A DNA stretch of 51,900 nucleotides, from contig JAQBVV010000005.1 in assembly GCA_027622905.1 (NCBI GenBank), positions 1 through 51,900 on the forward strand. The letters run 5' to 3'. This DNA is from Acidobacteriota bacterium (GTDB taxonomy: Bacteria; Acidobacteriota; Vicinamibacteria; Vicinamibacterales; UBA2999). Shown piece after piece: positions 17,568 through 25,188 of this stretch; within the stretch, counting starts at the first letter, position 1; every line of letters starts with the position of its first letter. A program made the position numbers and the translations under genes. The notes below the pieces were generated by a model. It did not search any database, was not told where the DNA came from, and saw only the letters and a program-made list of their open reading frames with translations.

Positions 17568-18652
17568 CCGCACCATTGGCGCCGGTACCGGAATCGATCT
17601 TCCGGCGACGGCTTCGGAAGTTCCGGCGCATCAAGCGCGGCTACTGGTCGTTTCTCCTCATCGCCGGCGCATACGTCTGCTCGTTTGCGCTGCCGTACGT
17701 GATGAACAGCACGGCGTTTCTGGTCAAGTACGACGGTGACTACTATGTGCCGGCACTGACGTTCTACCCGGCTGCCACCTTCGGACAGGAGGCGTTCGGC
17801 GAGACAGACTACCGCGCACTCAAGGAGCAGTTCGACGCGGCCGGCGACGACAACTGGGTGCTGCTGCCACCCTATCCGTACGGCCCGAATGAATCACTGC
17901 TCGACCTTGCTGGTGTACCGCCCCATCCCCCATCACGGGAACACCTGTTCGGGACCGACGACAGGGGCCGCGACGTGTTCGTGCGCCTGGCGTATGGCTT
18001 CAACATCTCGCTGACCTTCGCGTTGATGGTCATGCTCATCGGATACGGGATCGGCATCTGCGTTGGCGCGATGCTCGGGTACATCAGCGGCAAGCTCGAT
18101 CTGTTCGGCCAGCGTGTGATCGAGGTCTGGTCGTCGCTGCCCTTTCTGTACACGATCATCATCGTCAGCTCGATCGTGGTGCCGGTCTATATCCCCGGGC
18201 GCATCCAGGTCTTGCAGCCGTCCTTCTGGCTCCTGATCATCATCCTGTCGGCCTTCGACTGGATGGGCATGACGTACTACGTGCGCGGGGAGTTCTATCG
18301 TGAGAAGGCCAAGGACTACGTCGGCGCCGCGATCGTCACCGGCGTCTCCGACCCGGCGATCATGTTCCGCCACATTCTTCCCAACGCGCTGACGCCGGTC
18401 GTCTCGTTCGCGCCCTTCACCATCGTCGCCAATATTTCAGCCCTCGTGGCGCTGGACTTTCTCGGCTTCGGTCTGCCGGCGCCGACCCCCAGCTGGGGCG
18501 AACTGATCGGGCAGGGCATGGAGAACCTGACGAAATGGTGGCTGGTCTTCTTCCCGCTTGGCGTCCTGTTTTCCACCCTCCTGCTGGTCGTCTTGATCGG
18601 CGAAGCCGTGCGCGAGGCGTTCGACCCAAAGGAATACTCCCGACTGCGATGA
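17564..18652 (+). CDS. yejE: Oligopeptide ABC transporter permease (YejE-like)
   Basis: The 362-residue partner permease. It opens with the YejE-type basic segment RRLRKFRRIKRGYWSFLL. A large periplasmic loop follows (VKYDGDYYVPALTFYPAATFG), then the hallmark HLFGTDDRGRDVFVRLAYG. The EAA loop is DYVGAAIVTGVSDPAIMFRHI, and the end is [14 protein letters not shown]. The loop and ending closely resemble E. coli YejE. GTG 17564 overlaps the upstream stop, and the stop overlaps the ATPase start (ATGA). Confidence 0.93.
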   Translation: MTAPLAPVPESIFRRRLRKFRRIKRGYWSFLLIAGAYVCSFALPYVMNSTAFLVKYDGDYYVPALTFYPAATFGQEAFGETDYRALKEQFDAAGDDNWVLLPPYPYGPNESLLDLAGVPPHPPSREHLFGTDDRGRDVFVRLAYGFNISLTFALMVMLIGYGIGICVGAMLGYISGKLDLFGQRVIEVWSSLPFLYTIIIVSSIVVPVYIPGRIQVLQPSFWLLIIILSAFDWMGMTYYVRGEFYREKAKDYVGAAIVTGVSDPAIMFRHILPNALTPVVSFAPFTIVANISALVALDFLGFGLPAPTPSWGELIGQGMENLTKWWLVFFPLGVLFSTLLLVVLIGEAVREAFDPKEYSRLR

Positions 18653-19680
18653 CTGCCACGCAACCCTTGCTTCAGATTCGCGGCCTCAGAACGCATTTCT
18701 CCACCGAGTCCGGGGTGGCGAAGGCCGTGGACGGCCTCGACCTCGATGTTCGGCCAGGCGAAGTCCTGGGGCTTGTCGGCGAGTCCGGATCCGGCAAGAG
18801 CGTGACCGCGCTGAGCATCTTGCGCCTCATTCCGGATCCGCCCGGCCACATCGCCGCGGGCGAGATCTGGTTTCAGGGACGTGACCTGCTGACGCTCAGC
18901 TGGAGGGATATCCGTCGCATCCGGGGCAAGGAGATCAGCATGATCTTCCAGGAGCCGATGACCTCGTTGAATCCCGTGTTCACGATCGGCCGGCAGGTCA
19001 TGGAAATGATCCTCACGCATGAGCCCGCCACGTCACGGGATCAGGCCCGGAGCCGGTCGATCCAGATCCTGACGGAAGTCGGTATCCCCGATCCGGCCAC
19101 GCGGATGGACCAGTACCCGCACGAACTGTCAGGCGGGATGCGACAGCGCGTCATGATCGCGATCGCCCTGGTGCTCAACCCGTCGCTGCTGATCGCCGAC
19201 GAGCCGACCACCGCGCTGGATGTCACGATTCAGGCGCAGATCCTCGATCTGATGCTCGAGTTGAAGGCGCGTCGGGCGGGAGGCGCCATCCTGCTCATCA
19301 CCCACAACCTTGCCGTCGTGGCCGAAACCTGCGACCGAGTCGCCGTGATGTATGGCGGCAAGATCCAGGAGGTCGCACCGGTCCGCGACCTGTACCGCAA
19401 CCCGCTGCATCCCTACACGCGTGGGCTGCTGGCCTCGCTGCCCCGCGTGGATGGCGAGCGCGCAACGCGACTGACCACCATCCCGGGATCCGTGCCCGAC
19501 ATTCACAACATGCCCACGGGCTGCAAGTTCAGCACCCGCTGCGCCGAGCGATTCGAACCCTGCGACAGCATCGAGCCACCGCTGGTCGAAGTCGCACCGG
19601 ACCACCTGGTACGGTGCCACCTGCACGAGGCGCCACCCGGGACTCCGGCCCACCAGCCAGCGAGCGCGCACGATGTCTAG
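18649..19680 (+). CDS. Oligopeptide ABC transporter ATPase 1 (DppD/OppD type)
   Basis: A 343-residue nucleotide-binding protein that powers the Yej-type permeases. Walker A is GESGSGKS (44-51), the ABC signature is ELSGGMRQR (about 156-164), and Walker B is [12 protein letters not shown] (about 182-193). The C-terminal oligopeptide-transporter extension has the characteristic cysteine pattern ([16 protein letters not shown]). ATG 18649 gives [13 protein letters not shown] and a 4-base overlap with yejE. In E. coli the two NBDs are fused in one protein, YejF; here the N-terminal half is a separate gene. Confidence 0.93.
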   Translation: MTATQPLLQIRGLRTHFSTESGVAKAVDGLDLDVRPGEVLGLVGESGSGKSVTALSILRLIPDPPGHIAAGEIWFQGRDLLTLSWRDIRRIRGKEISMIFQEPMTSLNPVFTIGRQVMEMILTHEPATSRDQARSRSIQILTEVGIPDPATRMDQYPHELSGGMRQRVMIAIALVLNPSLLIADEPTTALDVTIQAQILDLMLELKARRAGGAILLITHNLAVVAETCDRVAVMYGGKIQEVAPVRDLYRNPLHPYTRGLLASLPRVDGERATRLTTIPGSVPDIHNMPTGCKFSTRCAERFEPCDSIEPPLVEVAPDHLVRCHLHEAPPGTPAHQPASAHDV

Positions 19681-20716
19681 TCCAGACACCATTCTCGATG
19701 TGCAGGACCTCAACGTGCGGTTTCCGGTGTTCGGGGGCATCATCCCGCGGAAGACCTCCGAGGTGCACGCCGTCGACGGCGTGTCGCTGACCCTCGGCCG
19801 GGGCGAGACGATCGGCCTGGTCGGCGAGTCCGGGTGCGGCAAGACCACCGTCGGACGGGCCATCGTGAACATTCTTCGGCCGATGAACTACCGCGTTGAC
19901 GTCACCGGCCGCGTGCTCTACCACCGGAATGGCCAGGTCGTGGACCTGGCGTCACAGGGACAGGCCTCGATGCGGCGCTACCGGGCCGACCTGCAGATGG
20001 TGTTTCAGGACCCGTATTCGTCGCTGAATCCCCGGATGACCGTCGGCGCGATGATCGAAGAACCGCTCACGATTCACACGTCGCAGTCCAAAGCGGAGCG
20101 ACGGGACCGCGTGCGCTGGCTGCTCGACAAGGTCGGGTTGTCACCGTCGCATGCCAGCCGGTTCCCTCACGAATTTTCAGGCGGACAGCGGCAACGCGTC
20201 GGCATCGCCCGTGCGCTCGCGACGAACCCGAAGATCGTGATTGCCGACGAACCCGTCAGCGCGCTCGACGTCTCGGTTCAGGCGCAGGTCGTCAACCTGA
20301 TGCAGGACATCCAGCAGGAGTTCGGCCTGTCCTATATCTTCATCTCGCACGATCTCTCCGTGGTCCGTCATGTCTCGGATCGGATCTTCGTGATGTACCT
20401 GGGCAATATCGTGGAAGCCGGCCCGGCCGACGAGATCTATCGACGCCCGGCGCACCCCTACTCGCAGATGCTTTTGGCGGCCGTGCCGCGACCGGGCCCC
20501 GATGCGCGCCGCACGCGCCGCGTTCGCCTGCGCGAGGAGCCTGAACCATCCGGGGTCGCGCACCCTGTCGTTGACGACCTCCCATCGCCGCTCAACAAGC
20601 CGTCCGGCTGCGCCTTCCGGACCCGCTGCCCCATCGCACGGCCTGACTGTGCCGATAGCGCGCCACCGCTGGTGGAGCGCGACGGCCGACAGGTGGCGTG
20701 TCCGTACACGACATAG
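19673..20716 (+). CDS. Oligopeptide ABC transporter ATPase 2 (DppF/OppF type)
   Basis: A 347-residue second ATPase, equivalent to the C-terminal half of YejF. Walker A is GESGCGKT (about 54-61), the signature is EFSGGQRQRVGIA, and Walker B is IVIADEPVSALD. The C-terminal Cys cluster is SGCAFRTRCPIARPDC. It overlaps ATPase 1 by 8 bases and is the last gene of the transporter operon. Its final 27 bases (20690-20716) reappear with three changes at 22775-22801 inside the adjacent accessory segment. Confidence 0.94.
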   Translation: MSSPDTILDVQDLNVRFPVFGGIIPRKTSEVHAVDGVSLTLGRGETIGLVGESGCGKTTVGRAIVNILRPMNYRVDVTGRVLYHRNGQVVDLASQGQASMRRYRADLQMVFQDPYSSLNPRMTVGAMIEEPLTIHTSQSKAERRDRVRWLLDKVGLSPSHASRFPHEFSGGQRQRVGIARALATNPKIVIADEPVSALDVSVQAQVVNLMQDIQQEFGLSYIFISHDLSVVRHVSDRIFVMYLGNIVEAGPADEIYRRPAHPYSQMLLAAVPRPGPDARRTRRVRLREEPEPSGVAHPVVDDLPSPLNKPSGCAFRTRCPIARPDCADSAPPLVERDGRQVACPYTT

Positions 20717-20777
20717 TGCAGAGACGATAGCCGACATGGAGCTGACCCGCTTCCGTGGACGGGTACGGACTTGGGTT

Positions 20778-20915
20778 TCAAGCGCTCTGCCGCAGGTGTC
20801 TCCTCTCGTAGTTGATGGGTGAGCGATAGCCAAGGCCCGAGTGGGCGGTCTCGATGGCCATGGCCATCGAGTGTACCAGCCCTTGATTGAGCCCTCGCGG
20901 CCGGCCCAGCCGCAT
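20778..20915 (-). pseudogene. IS3-family transposase remnant (OrfB C-terminus, internally deleted)
   Basis: Reading the minus strand from an ATG at 20915 to a TGA at 20778-20780 gives 45 codons. They end in AHSGLGYRSPINYERRHL, the typical end of IS3-family OrfB integrases. Just before it is RGLNQGLVHS, which resembles the start of the GLVHHSDRGSQY block that normally lies well upstream. The catalytic DDE part between is missing, so this is a deletion remnant. The terminal inverted repeats were not found. Confidence 0.7.
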
Positions 20916-21149
20916 AGCGTGCATCTCGTGACGGGGCTACCCTGCTTTCAATGAGGGTCGGCGCTCGGACTGACGTGCCTGGCTGTTCCCCGACAGCCGC
21001 GGTAGCTGAGCGCCTGGCTGAACATCACCCTACTTCGCCAGCACCCTCTCAAGTTCACAAAGCCTCAAAGAGGATTCGAGGATCAGAGTTTACGCGTTTG
21101 TAACATGCCGGAAATCGGCATTTAAACCGTAGTTACTATTCTCAATGCA
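20916..21149. other. Noncoding stretch upstream of the porin
   Basis: Together with the IS remnant this makes a 433-base gap between the transporter and the porin. The last 90 bases are AT-rich for this genome and contain a small hairpin, ATGCCG-gaaat-CGGCAT, at 21105-21121 followed by TTTAAA. It is a possible operator or terminator between the remnant and the porin start. No clear -35/-10 pair was recognised. Confidence 0.4.
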
Positions 21150-22523
21150 ATGACAAGATCATTTCGGTTTCTCCAAACAACGATTCGCGCGGCCTCGATC
21201 CTACTGCTAGCCACGCCGCTTGCCATGGCGCAAGAGCCCGCGGAAGCCGTTCTTGACGCCCAAGCCAAGCCGCTGTCGCAGGAAGCCGCCGCGCCTCAAG
21301 AGACGGTGGCGCCCCAGGAAGCAACGGCGCGCATGGATGCCACCGCGGCCCCACTGTCACCGGCGGCGAGTGCTCCAGTAACGTGGCGCACGTTTCAATG
21401 GACGATCGTCAAAACCCCCTTTCAAATGAAGTACAGTCGCCGGGGACTTGAGCTCCAGACGAACGATGGTCGCCATACTTCCCGGATCCGCTGGCGCCTT
21501 CAGGTGCGAGGCTCCAACCCGTTCGACGCGGCCCCCCGGCGCGTCAGCCAGTTCGGCGAGTCCGACCAAGACCACCTCATCATGCGCCGCGCCCGCTTCA
21601 AGGCGGAGGGCCGGCTGTTCGGACCGCACGTCGACTACAAGTTCGAGCACGATCTGGTCGCCGGAAAAACGATCGACCTGTATTTCGACTTCAAGTTGAA
21701 ACCGTGGCTCACGATCCGCGCCGGCCAGTGGAAGTCCCACTTTTCGCAGGAACGCGTTATTTCATCCGGCTCGCAGCAGTTCGCGGAGCGGTCCATTGTG
21801 AACCGCGAGTTCACTGCGGACCGTCAATCCGGCGCGATGCTCTATGGCCGCTTGAAGCCGGGTACGCTCGCCGATTCGTCTTACTTTTTCGAGATCCTGG
21901 GAGGCTCTGGCATCAATAGCGTCTACCAGGCCGACAGTCCGATGTTCGTGAGCCGTTATCAATGGAACGTCTTCGGGCGGGAGCCTGAGTTCTTTTCGAG
22001 CGATCTCGAAGGCGCGGAGAAGCCGGAGGCCTTTATCGCTATTTCGGCACTCCGCAACCGCAGTCGCTTCACGCGCTTTTCGACAAGCGGCGGCGGCCAA
22101 CTGGACGGTTTCGCGGCGGGCGGCTCGAACCAATACGCGTTGACGCAGGTCAACGTGGAGTTCCTTCTGAAGTACCGCGGCCTCTCGATTCAGAACGAGA
22201 ATCACTGGAAGAACATCCACGATAGCGTCAAGTTGACCGATTCCAGCATGCGCGGCGGCTACGCCCAGGCCGGATATTTTCCGCATCAGGTTTGGACGCC
22301 GTTTCCGAAGGAAGTGGAACTGGCGTACCGCTACGCGTTTGTGGACAGCCGGCTTGGCGTCCCGGACGACGTGAGGCAGGAACACACGGTTGCCCTCAAT
22401 GTGTTTCTAGAAGGCCACACCAACAAGTTCACCATCGAGGCCGGCCGGCTTTCACTGGCGCGCGCCGGCATGTCGGACATTCTCGATTTCCGCTACCGGA
22501 TTCAGTGGGATGTCCATTTTTGA
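21150..22523 (+). CDS. Outer-membrane porin, probably phosphate-selective porin O/P-like
   Basis: A 457-residue protein with a signal peptide (RAASILLLATPLAMAQ) and an Ala/Gln/Pro-rich linker (about 30-75, repeated QE(A/T)-type units). The rest is a beta-barrel pattern of alternating aromatic strands. It ends in Phe (YRIQWDVHF), the BAM-recognised outer-membrane signature. Strands such as RARFKAEGRLFGPHVDYKFEH and LTIRAGQWKSHFSQER resemble the OprO/OprP family, but the ion preference is a guess. It stands alone in the accessory segment with no partner gene. Its stop lies in the first unit of a 13-base tandem repeat. Confidence 0.75.
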   Translation: MTRSFRFLQTTIRAASILLLATPLAMAQEPAEAVLDAQAKPLSQEAAAPQETVAPQEATARMDATAAPLSPAASAPVTWRTFQWTIVKTPFQMKYSRRGLELQTNDGRHTSRIRWRLQVRGSNPFDAAPRRVSQFGESDQDHLIMRRARFKAEGRLFGPHVDYKFEHDLVAGKTIDLYFDFKLKPWLTIRAGQWKSHFSQERVISSGSQQFAERSIVNREFTADRQSGAMLYGRLKPGTLADSSYFFEILGGSGINSVYQADSPMFVSRYQWNVFGREPEFFSSDLEGAEKPEAFIAISALRNRSRFTRFSTSGGGQLDGFAAGGSNQYALTQVNVEFLLKYRGLSIQNENHWKNIHDSVKLTDSSMRGGYAQAGYFPHQVWTPFPKEVELAYRYAFVDSRLGVPDDVRQEHTVALNVFLEGHTNKFTIEAGRLSLARAGMSDILDFRYRIQWDVHF

Positions 22524-22547
22524 TGTCCATTTTTGATGTCCGTTTCT
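22509..22547. repeat. 13-bp tandem repeat across the porin stop codon
   Basis: Three head-to-tail 13-base units: GATGTCCATTTTT twice (22509-22521, 22522-22534) and a diverged GATGTCCGTTTCT (22535-22547). The porin TGA (22521-22523) straddles units one and two. Since 13 is not a multiple of three, gain or loss of a unit would shift frames only after the stop. Confidence 0.9.
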
Positions 22548-22946
22548 GGTGTGCGTTCTCGCCGTGAATGTCAAAGAGGTTGTTCATCCTTGCAGCCTGT
22601 CGGACTGCGCCCGTACGACCTGGTACAAAACGTCTTCTGCGGGACGCCGGGATTCGTAGCGCGCGGACGGCAGGGCCACACCCCGGTGCGAGGCGAGCGA
22701 TGTGCCAACAAAAGGAGCGCCGGATTCGTGGCATCTCGAAACACTGCGGCTGTGGACGTCGCGGTTGCCGCTTGCAGGTGGCGTGTCTCCACACGACATA
22801 GTTGCTCCTACGTGGCTCGTATCGGACGCTTGATTTTTCCGAGAGTGTCGGCGCCATCTTCGTGAGACGATGGCGGTGCCGGGAACCCGCCCGGCGCAGC
22901 AGAGACGGCCTCGAGGGCAAGGGTCTTCAGGGCCGGTGAGGCCGAC
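22548..22946. other. Noncoding stretch with remnants between the porin and the PilZ gene
   Basis: About 400 bases with no credible intact gene. They contain the ATPase 3'-end fragment (22775-22801) and a GC-rich hairpin GCCGGG-aacccg-CCCGGC near 22877-22894. The small open frames here lack start context and family features. Confidence 0.5.
22775..22801 (+). pseudogene. Decayed copy of the 3' end of the transporter ATPase 2 gene
   Basis: These 27 bases match the last nine codons of the ATPase gene (20690-20716) at 24 positions, keeping the reading frame and the TAG stop (QVAC-x2-TT-stop in both). Weaker similarity extends upstream; none continues after the stop. It is best explained as a leftover of a second ATPase 3' end from a past insertion or recombination, though the short length leaves room for chance. 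Confidence 0.5.
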
Positions 22947-23267
22947 GTGAAAGACAGACGCACACATCAACGAGTCTCGCTGCGGACCGAGATCTGGATC
23001 GGGCAGGACGGCATCTTCACCAATGTCAATCGGATGATCCGGGACATGGGGAACGGGGGTGCCTTCATCGAAACCCCCGAACTGTTTTCGATTGGCACTG
23101 TCTTGAGCATTCGTCTCAGGCTGCCGGACACCCGCGACCTGCTCTCCTGCGCCGTGTCCGTTCGACATCTGGGGGAAGGCGCCGGACTCGGGGTGCAGTT
23201 CCTGGATCTCTCGCAGGAAGACCGCCAACTCGTGGGTGCGTTCGTGAAGCAAAACGCCCAGGGATAA
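22947..23267 (+). CDS. PilZ-domain protein (putative cyclic-di-GMP receptor)
   Basis: A 106-residue single-domain protein, so probably a diffusible c-di-GMP effector. The RxxxR motif is in DRRTHQRV (residues 3-10). The second motif is DMGNGGAFIET (about 33-43), fitting (D/N)xSxxG except that Ser is replaced by Gly. The rest is a six-strand barrel pattern ending GVQFLDLSQEDRQLV. The GTG at 22947 is preceded by a weak purine-rich stretch (GGCCGGTGAGG). No flagellar or pilus gene is nearby. The Ser-to-Gly change could weaken ligand binding. Confidence 0.8.
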   Translation: MKDRRTHQRVSLRTEIWIGQDGIFTNVNRMIRDMGNGGAFIETPELFSIGTVLSIRLRLPDTRDLLSCAVSVRHLGEGAGLGVQFLDLSQEDRQLVGAFVKQNAQG

Positions 23268-23329
23268 CGGTCAGTCCCGCCCCTTCGTCCATCGTCGAAG
23301 CGAACACGCCGAACGGATGGCCGGCGGCT

Positions 23330-23650
23330 TCAGGCGGCCCGGCCTTTCGTGGTGTTCTTCAGCCATACGTGAACGCGCACACCCTCAGCGCGTTGCAGGT
23401 GATCGATGACGTCACACAAGTTCCTTGCCTGGGGGTTGCCTTTCGGCCCAAGCATCCGCATGAGGCTCTTTGCCGGAATGTGCGTCAGCTTGGCAAGGCG
23501 GTGAAAACCCATGGTGCCATTGACGTAGTCGCGCAGCAGAGCCCTTCCAGTGTCAACGTCACCAGCGAGCAGCCCGTCGATGGCCTCTTGCAGTACAGCC
23601 TTTCGGAATCCCCGCGAGCGGATCAGGCGCGCCGGCACGGGGCACCTCAA
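23330..23650 (-). CDS. Xre-type antitoxin-like DNA-binding protein
   Basis: A small protein of up to 106 residues resembling HigA2-type or probable addiction-module antidotes. The segment LLRDYVNGTMGFHRLAKLTHIPAKSLMRMLGPKGNPQARNL (residues 38-78) carries the helix-turn-helix, and the end is a short strand VRVHVWLK. The start is unclear. TTG 23650 or an inner GTG both lack the usual N-terminal ALT-x-DF segment of the family, so the 5' end may be truncated. No toxin gene is adjacent on either side, which makes it an orphan. Confidence 0.6.
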   Translation of the reverse strand: MRCPVPARLIRSRGFRKAVLQEAIDGLLAGDVDTGRALLRDYVNGTMGFHRLAKLTHIPAKSLMRMLGPKGNPQARNLCDVIDHLQRAEGVRVHVWLKNTTKGRAA

Positions 23651-23744
23651 AGGATGCCGCGGCGCCAGCAGAGTCGCACCCGCCGAAGGCGAGAGTGGAG
23701 CGACCTGGGAACTGGACCGGCAATCCAGGTGAGGAACTACGACG

Positions 23745-23827
23745 TCAGTCCCGGACCTTCATCAGCTCGGCGCGCCATCGCGCCGCATCCGGAAAGACGG
23801 CGTCGACGATCCCCGCCCGAGCCAACT
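23745..23827 (-). pseudogene. Decayed duplicate of the tyrA 3' end
   Basis: These 83 bases align without gaps to the 3' end of tyrA (25189-25271) with about ten differences. The minus-strand frame is still open and ends with a TGA at the same place. It reads IVDAVFPDAARWRAELMKVRD, against IVDAVFTDAAGWRAELMKGRD in TyrA. Similarity stops abruptly upstream of the tyrA codons. It marks a former tyrA terminus now 1.4 kb from the real one. Confidence 0.85.
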
Positions 23828-23952
23828 ATCGGCTGTCTGAAAAGGGGGGCAACGTCACGATCGGCCGGACTTTCGACAAACGTGCTGCTCAAAAGCGGGA
23901 GGACGTCACAGGGATGCAGAATGGCCGACCGGTGACCGGCTACACTCAAGCG

Positions 23953-24510
23953 ATGGAGGCACCCGCGGACGAACAACTCGCCGTGCTGGCGCGTGTGCTC
24001 GACATCCTGCGCTCGCTTGGCATCGATCACATGGTCAGCGGGTCGATCGCGGGAAGCTACTATGCGCAGCCGCGGATGACGCGGGATATCGATCTCGTCA
24101 TCGACTTGCGGCCTTCGTCGGCGGCAGGCCTGGCGGAGGCGCTCGCGCAGGAGTTCTACTGCGACGCTGGCGCGCTGGAACGGGCCGCGTCGGGCCGATC
24201 GATGGCGAACGCGATTCACGACGACACGTTGCTGAAGATCGACTTCATCGTGCGGAAAGACGACCCGTATCACCGGGAGGAGTTCGCGCGCCGCGTGACG
24301 CACCAGCTCGGCACCGTGACCGCGGATGTCGTGACGGCCGAGGACCTGATCATCGCCAAGCTCCTCTGGCTGAAGCAGGGCAACTCGCCCGTGCAGCGCC
24401 TGGACCTGGAGCACCTCGTGCACGACGTCGACGGACTCGACTGGGCGTATGTGGAGCGTTGGGCCGCCACGCTCGGCCTCGTCGCGTTGCTGGCGGAGGT
24501 GCGGGCGTGA
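23953..24510 (+). CDS. Nucleotidyltransferase-fold protein (AbiEii/MNT-like)
   Basis: A 185-residue protein with the polymerase-beta-type nucleotidyltransferase signature. Gly30-Ser31 in MVSGSIAGSYYAQPRMTRDID is followed by metal-binding Asp45 and Asp47 (RDIDLVIDL). A third acidic position probably lies in LLKIDFIV. The C-terminal helix has TAEDLIIAKLLWLK, typical of such proteins in toxin-antitoxin or abortive-infection modules. ATG 23953 was chosen because the frame further upstream runs through the tyrA fragment. It overlaps the next gene as GTGA. The likely activity is NMP or amino-acid-like transfer, but the target is unknown. Confidence 0.75.
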   Translation: MEAPADEQLAVLARVLDILRSLGIDHMVSGSIAGSYYAQPRMTRDIDLVIDLRPSSAAGLAEALAQEFYCDAGALERAASGRSMANAIHDDTLLKIDFIVRKDDPYHREEFARRVTHQLGTVTADVVTAEDLIIAKLLWLKQGNSPVQRLDLEHLVHDVDGLDWAYVERWAATLGLVALLAEVRA

Positions 24511-24779
24511 CCGCGCGGCCCGTCGACACGGCACCCGATATCGCGGAGCGGATCCGTCAGCGACTGCTGGCCCGGCCTGGGTGCGACCGCGTAGCCATGG
24601 CCACACGGATGTTTCAGACGGCCAAGACGCTCGTTTGGTCGCGCGTGCGCGCCAGCGGCATCACCGACGAGACCGACGCTCGGCTGGCGGTGTTGGCACA
24701 ACTCTACGGAGACGACCTTACGCCCGCGCAGTACGACGCCCTGCGCTCGCGTCTCGACGTGCGTCGCGGTCTCCAGTGA
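24507..24779 (+). CDS. Small partner protein of the nucleotidyltransferase
   Basis: A 90-residue, charged, mostly helical protein from GTG 24507. Recognisable pieces are IAERIRQRLLARPGCDRVAM (about 11-30), ATRMFQTAKTLVWSRVRASG and a C-terminal AQLYGDDLTPAQYD. Proteins of this shape follow nucleotidyltransferase genes in other bacteria, as far as I recall, but no named family applies. The 4-base overlap with its partner indicates coupled translation, as in toxin-antitoxin pairs. A repeat element begins at its stop codon. Confidence 0.6.
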   Translation: MTARPVDTAPDIAERIRQRLLARPGCDRVAMATRMFQTAKTLVWSRVRASGITDETDARLAVLAQLYGDDLTPAQYDALRSRLDVRRGLQ

Positions 24780-24816
24780 CCTGATCGCGAATTGGCTTGT
24801 GCACCGAGGGCGGTGC
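24780..24816 (-). repeat. Partial copy of the 164-bp inverted-repeat element
   Basis: The run beginning CCTGATCGCGAATTGGCTTG at 24780 matches the reverse complement of the right end of the element at 51671-51834 over about 37 bases, with very few differences. Similarity then fades. It abuts the stop codon of the small partner gene. Confidence 0.75.
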
Positions 24817-24825
24817 GGCGCCTCG

Positions 24826-24937
24826 CGCGGATTCACGTGAAATCCGCGCTGGCCAGCGCGGATTTCACCTGTCCTGGATGGCGGCACTTCGGGAGCCCAC
24901 GCGCGCATGAAATCCGCGCCAGTCCGCGGATGCAGCC
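24826..24937. repeat. Nested palindromes (REP-like)
   Basis: A perfect 32-base palindrome lies at 24837-24868, with 16-base arm GTGAAATCCGCGCTGG. Its left arm also takes part in a second inverted repeat, GCGCGGATTCACGTG and following, at 24826-24850. A diverged half-copy, TGAAATCCGCGCcagTCCGCGGAT, lies at about 24907-24930. The RNA would form a very stable stem on either strand. The 409-base gap 24780-25188 otherwise contains only the two repeat elements. Confidence 0.85.
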
Positions 24938-25036
24938 TGGCAATCATGGTGGTATCCACGGGCCGACAATAGACTCCGTCACGATCGGGTGGCCCGACAC
25001 GATCGGCGAGTGCTGTTACGCTTCCTGAGGGACGGC

Positions 25037-25140
25037 TAGAGCGCTTTTCGTTTCGGTCCAGTGCTTCTCGCAGGGCCCAGGCCTTTTCGAAAAGCGCTTT
25101 CCCGCGTTTTTCGGTCTCCATCGAATCGAAAAACGCTCCA
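25037..25140. repeat. 104-bp dispersed inverted-repeat element, copy 2
   Basis: Second copy of the element at 8594-8697, same length and orientation, with about eleven substitutions. The left terminal repeat is intact (TAGAGCGCTTTTCG), and the right end reads CGCTCCA instead of CGCTCTA. It lies 48 bases past the tyrA stop, so as in copy 1 it follows the end of a minus-strand gene and may serve as a terminator for the aromatic operon. Confidence 0.85.
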
Positions 25141-25188
25141 ACAACCGCGTATACGAAACATTCGCGGGGGTCCGAGGTTCACGGACGC

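Noticed and set aside
22860-22946. Cyclic-di-GMP riboswitch upstream of the PilZ gene
   Set aside because: A GC-rich hairpin is present but the conserved GEMM core elements are not.
23269-23285. Third copy of the tyrA 3' end
   Set aside because: Only about 15 bases (KGRD-stop) agree, too few to claim as a separate feature.
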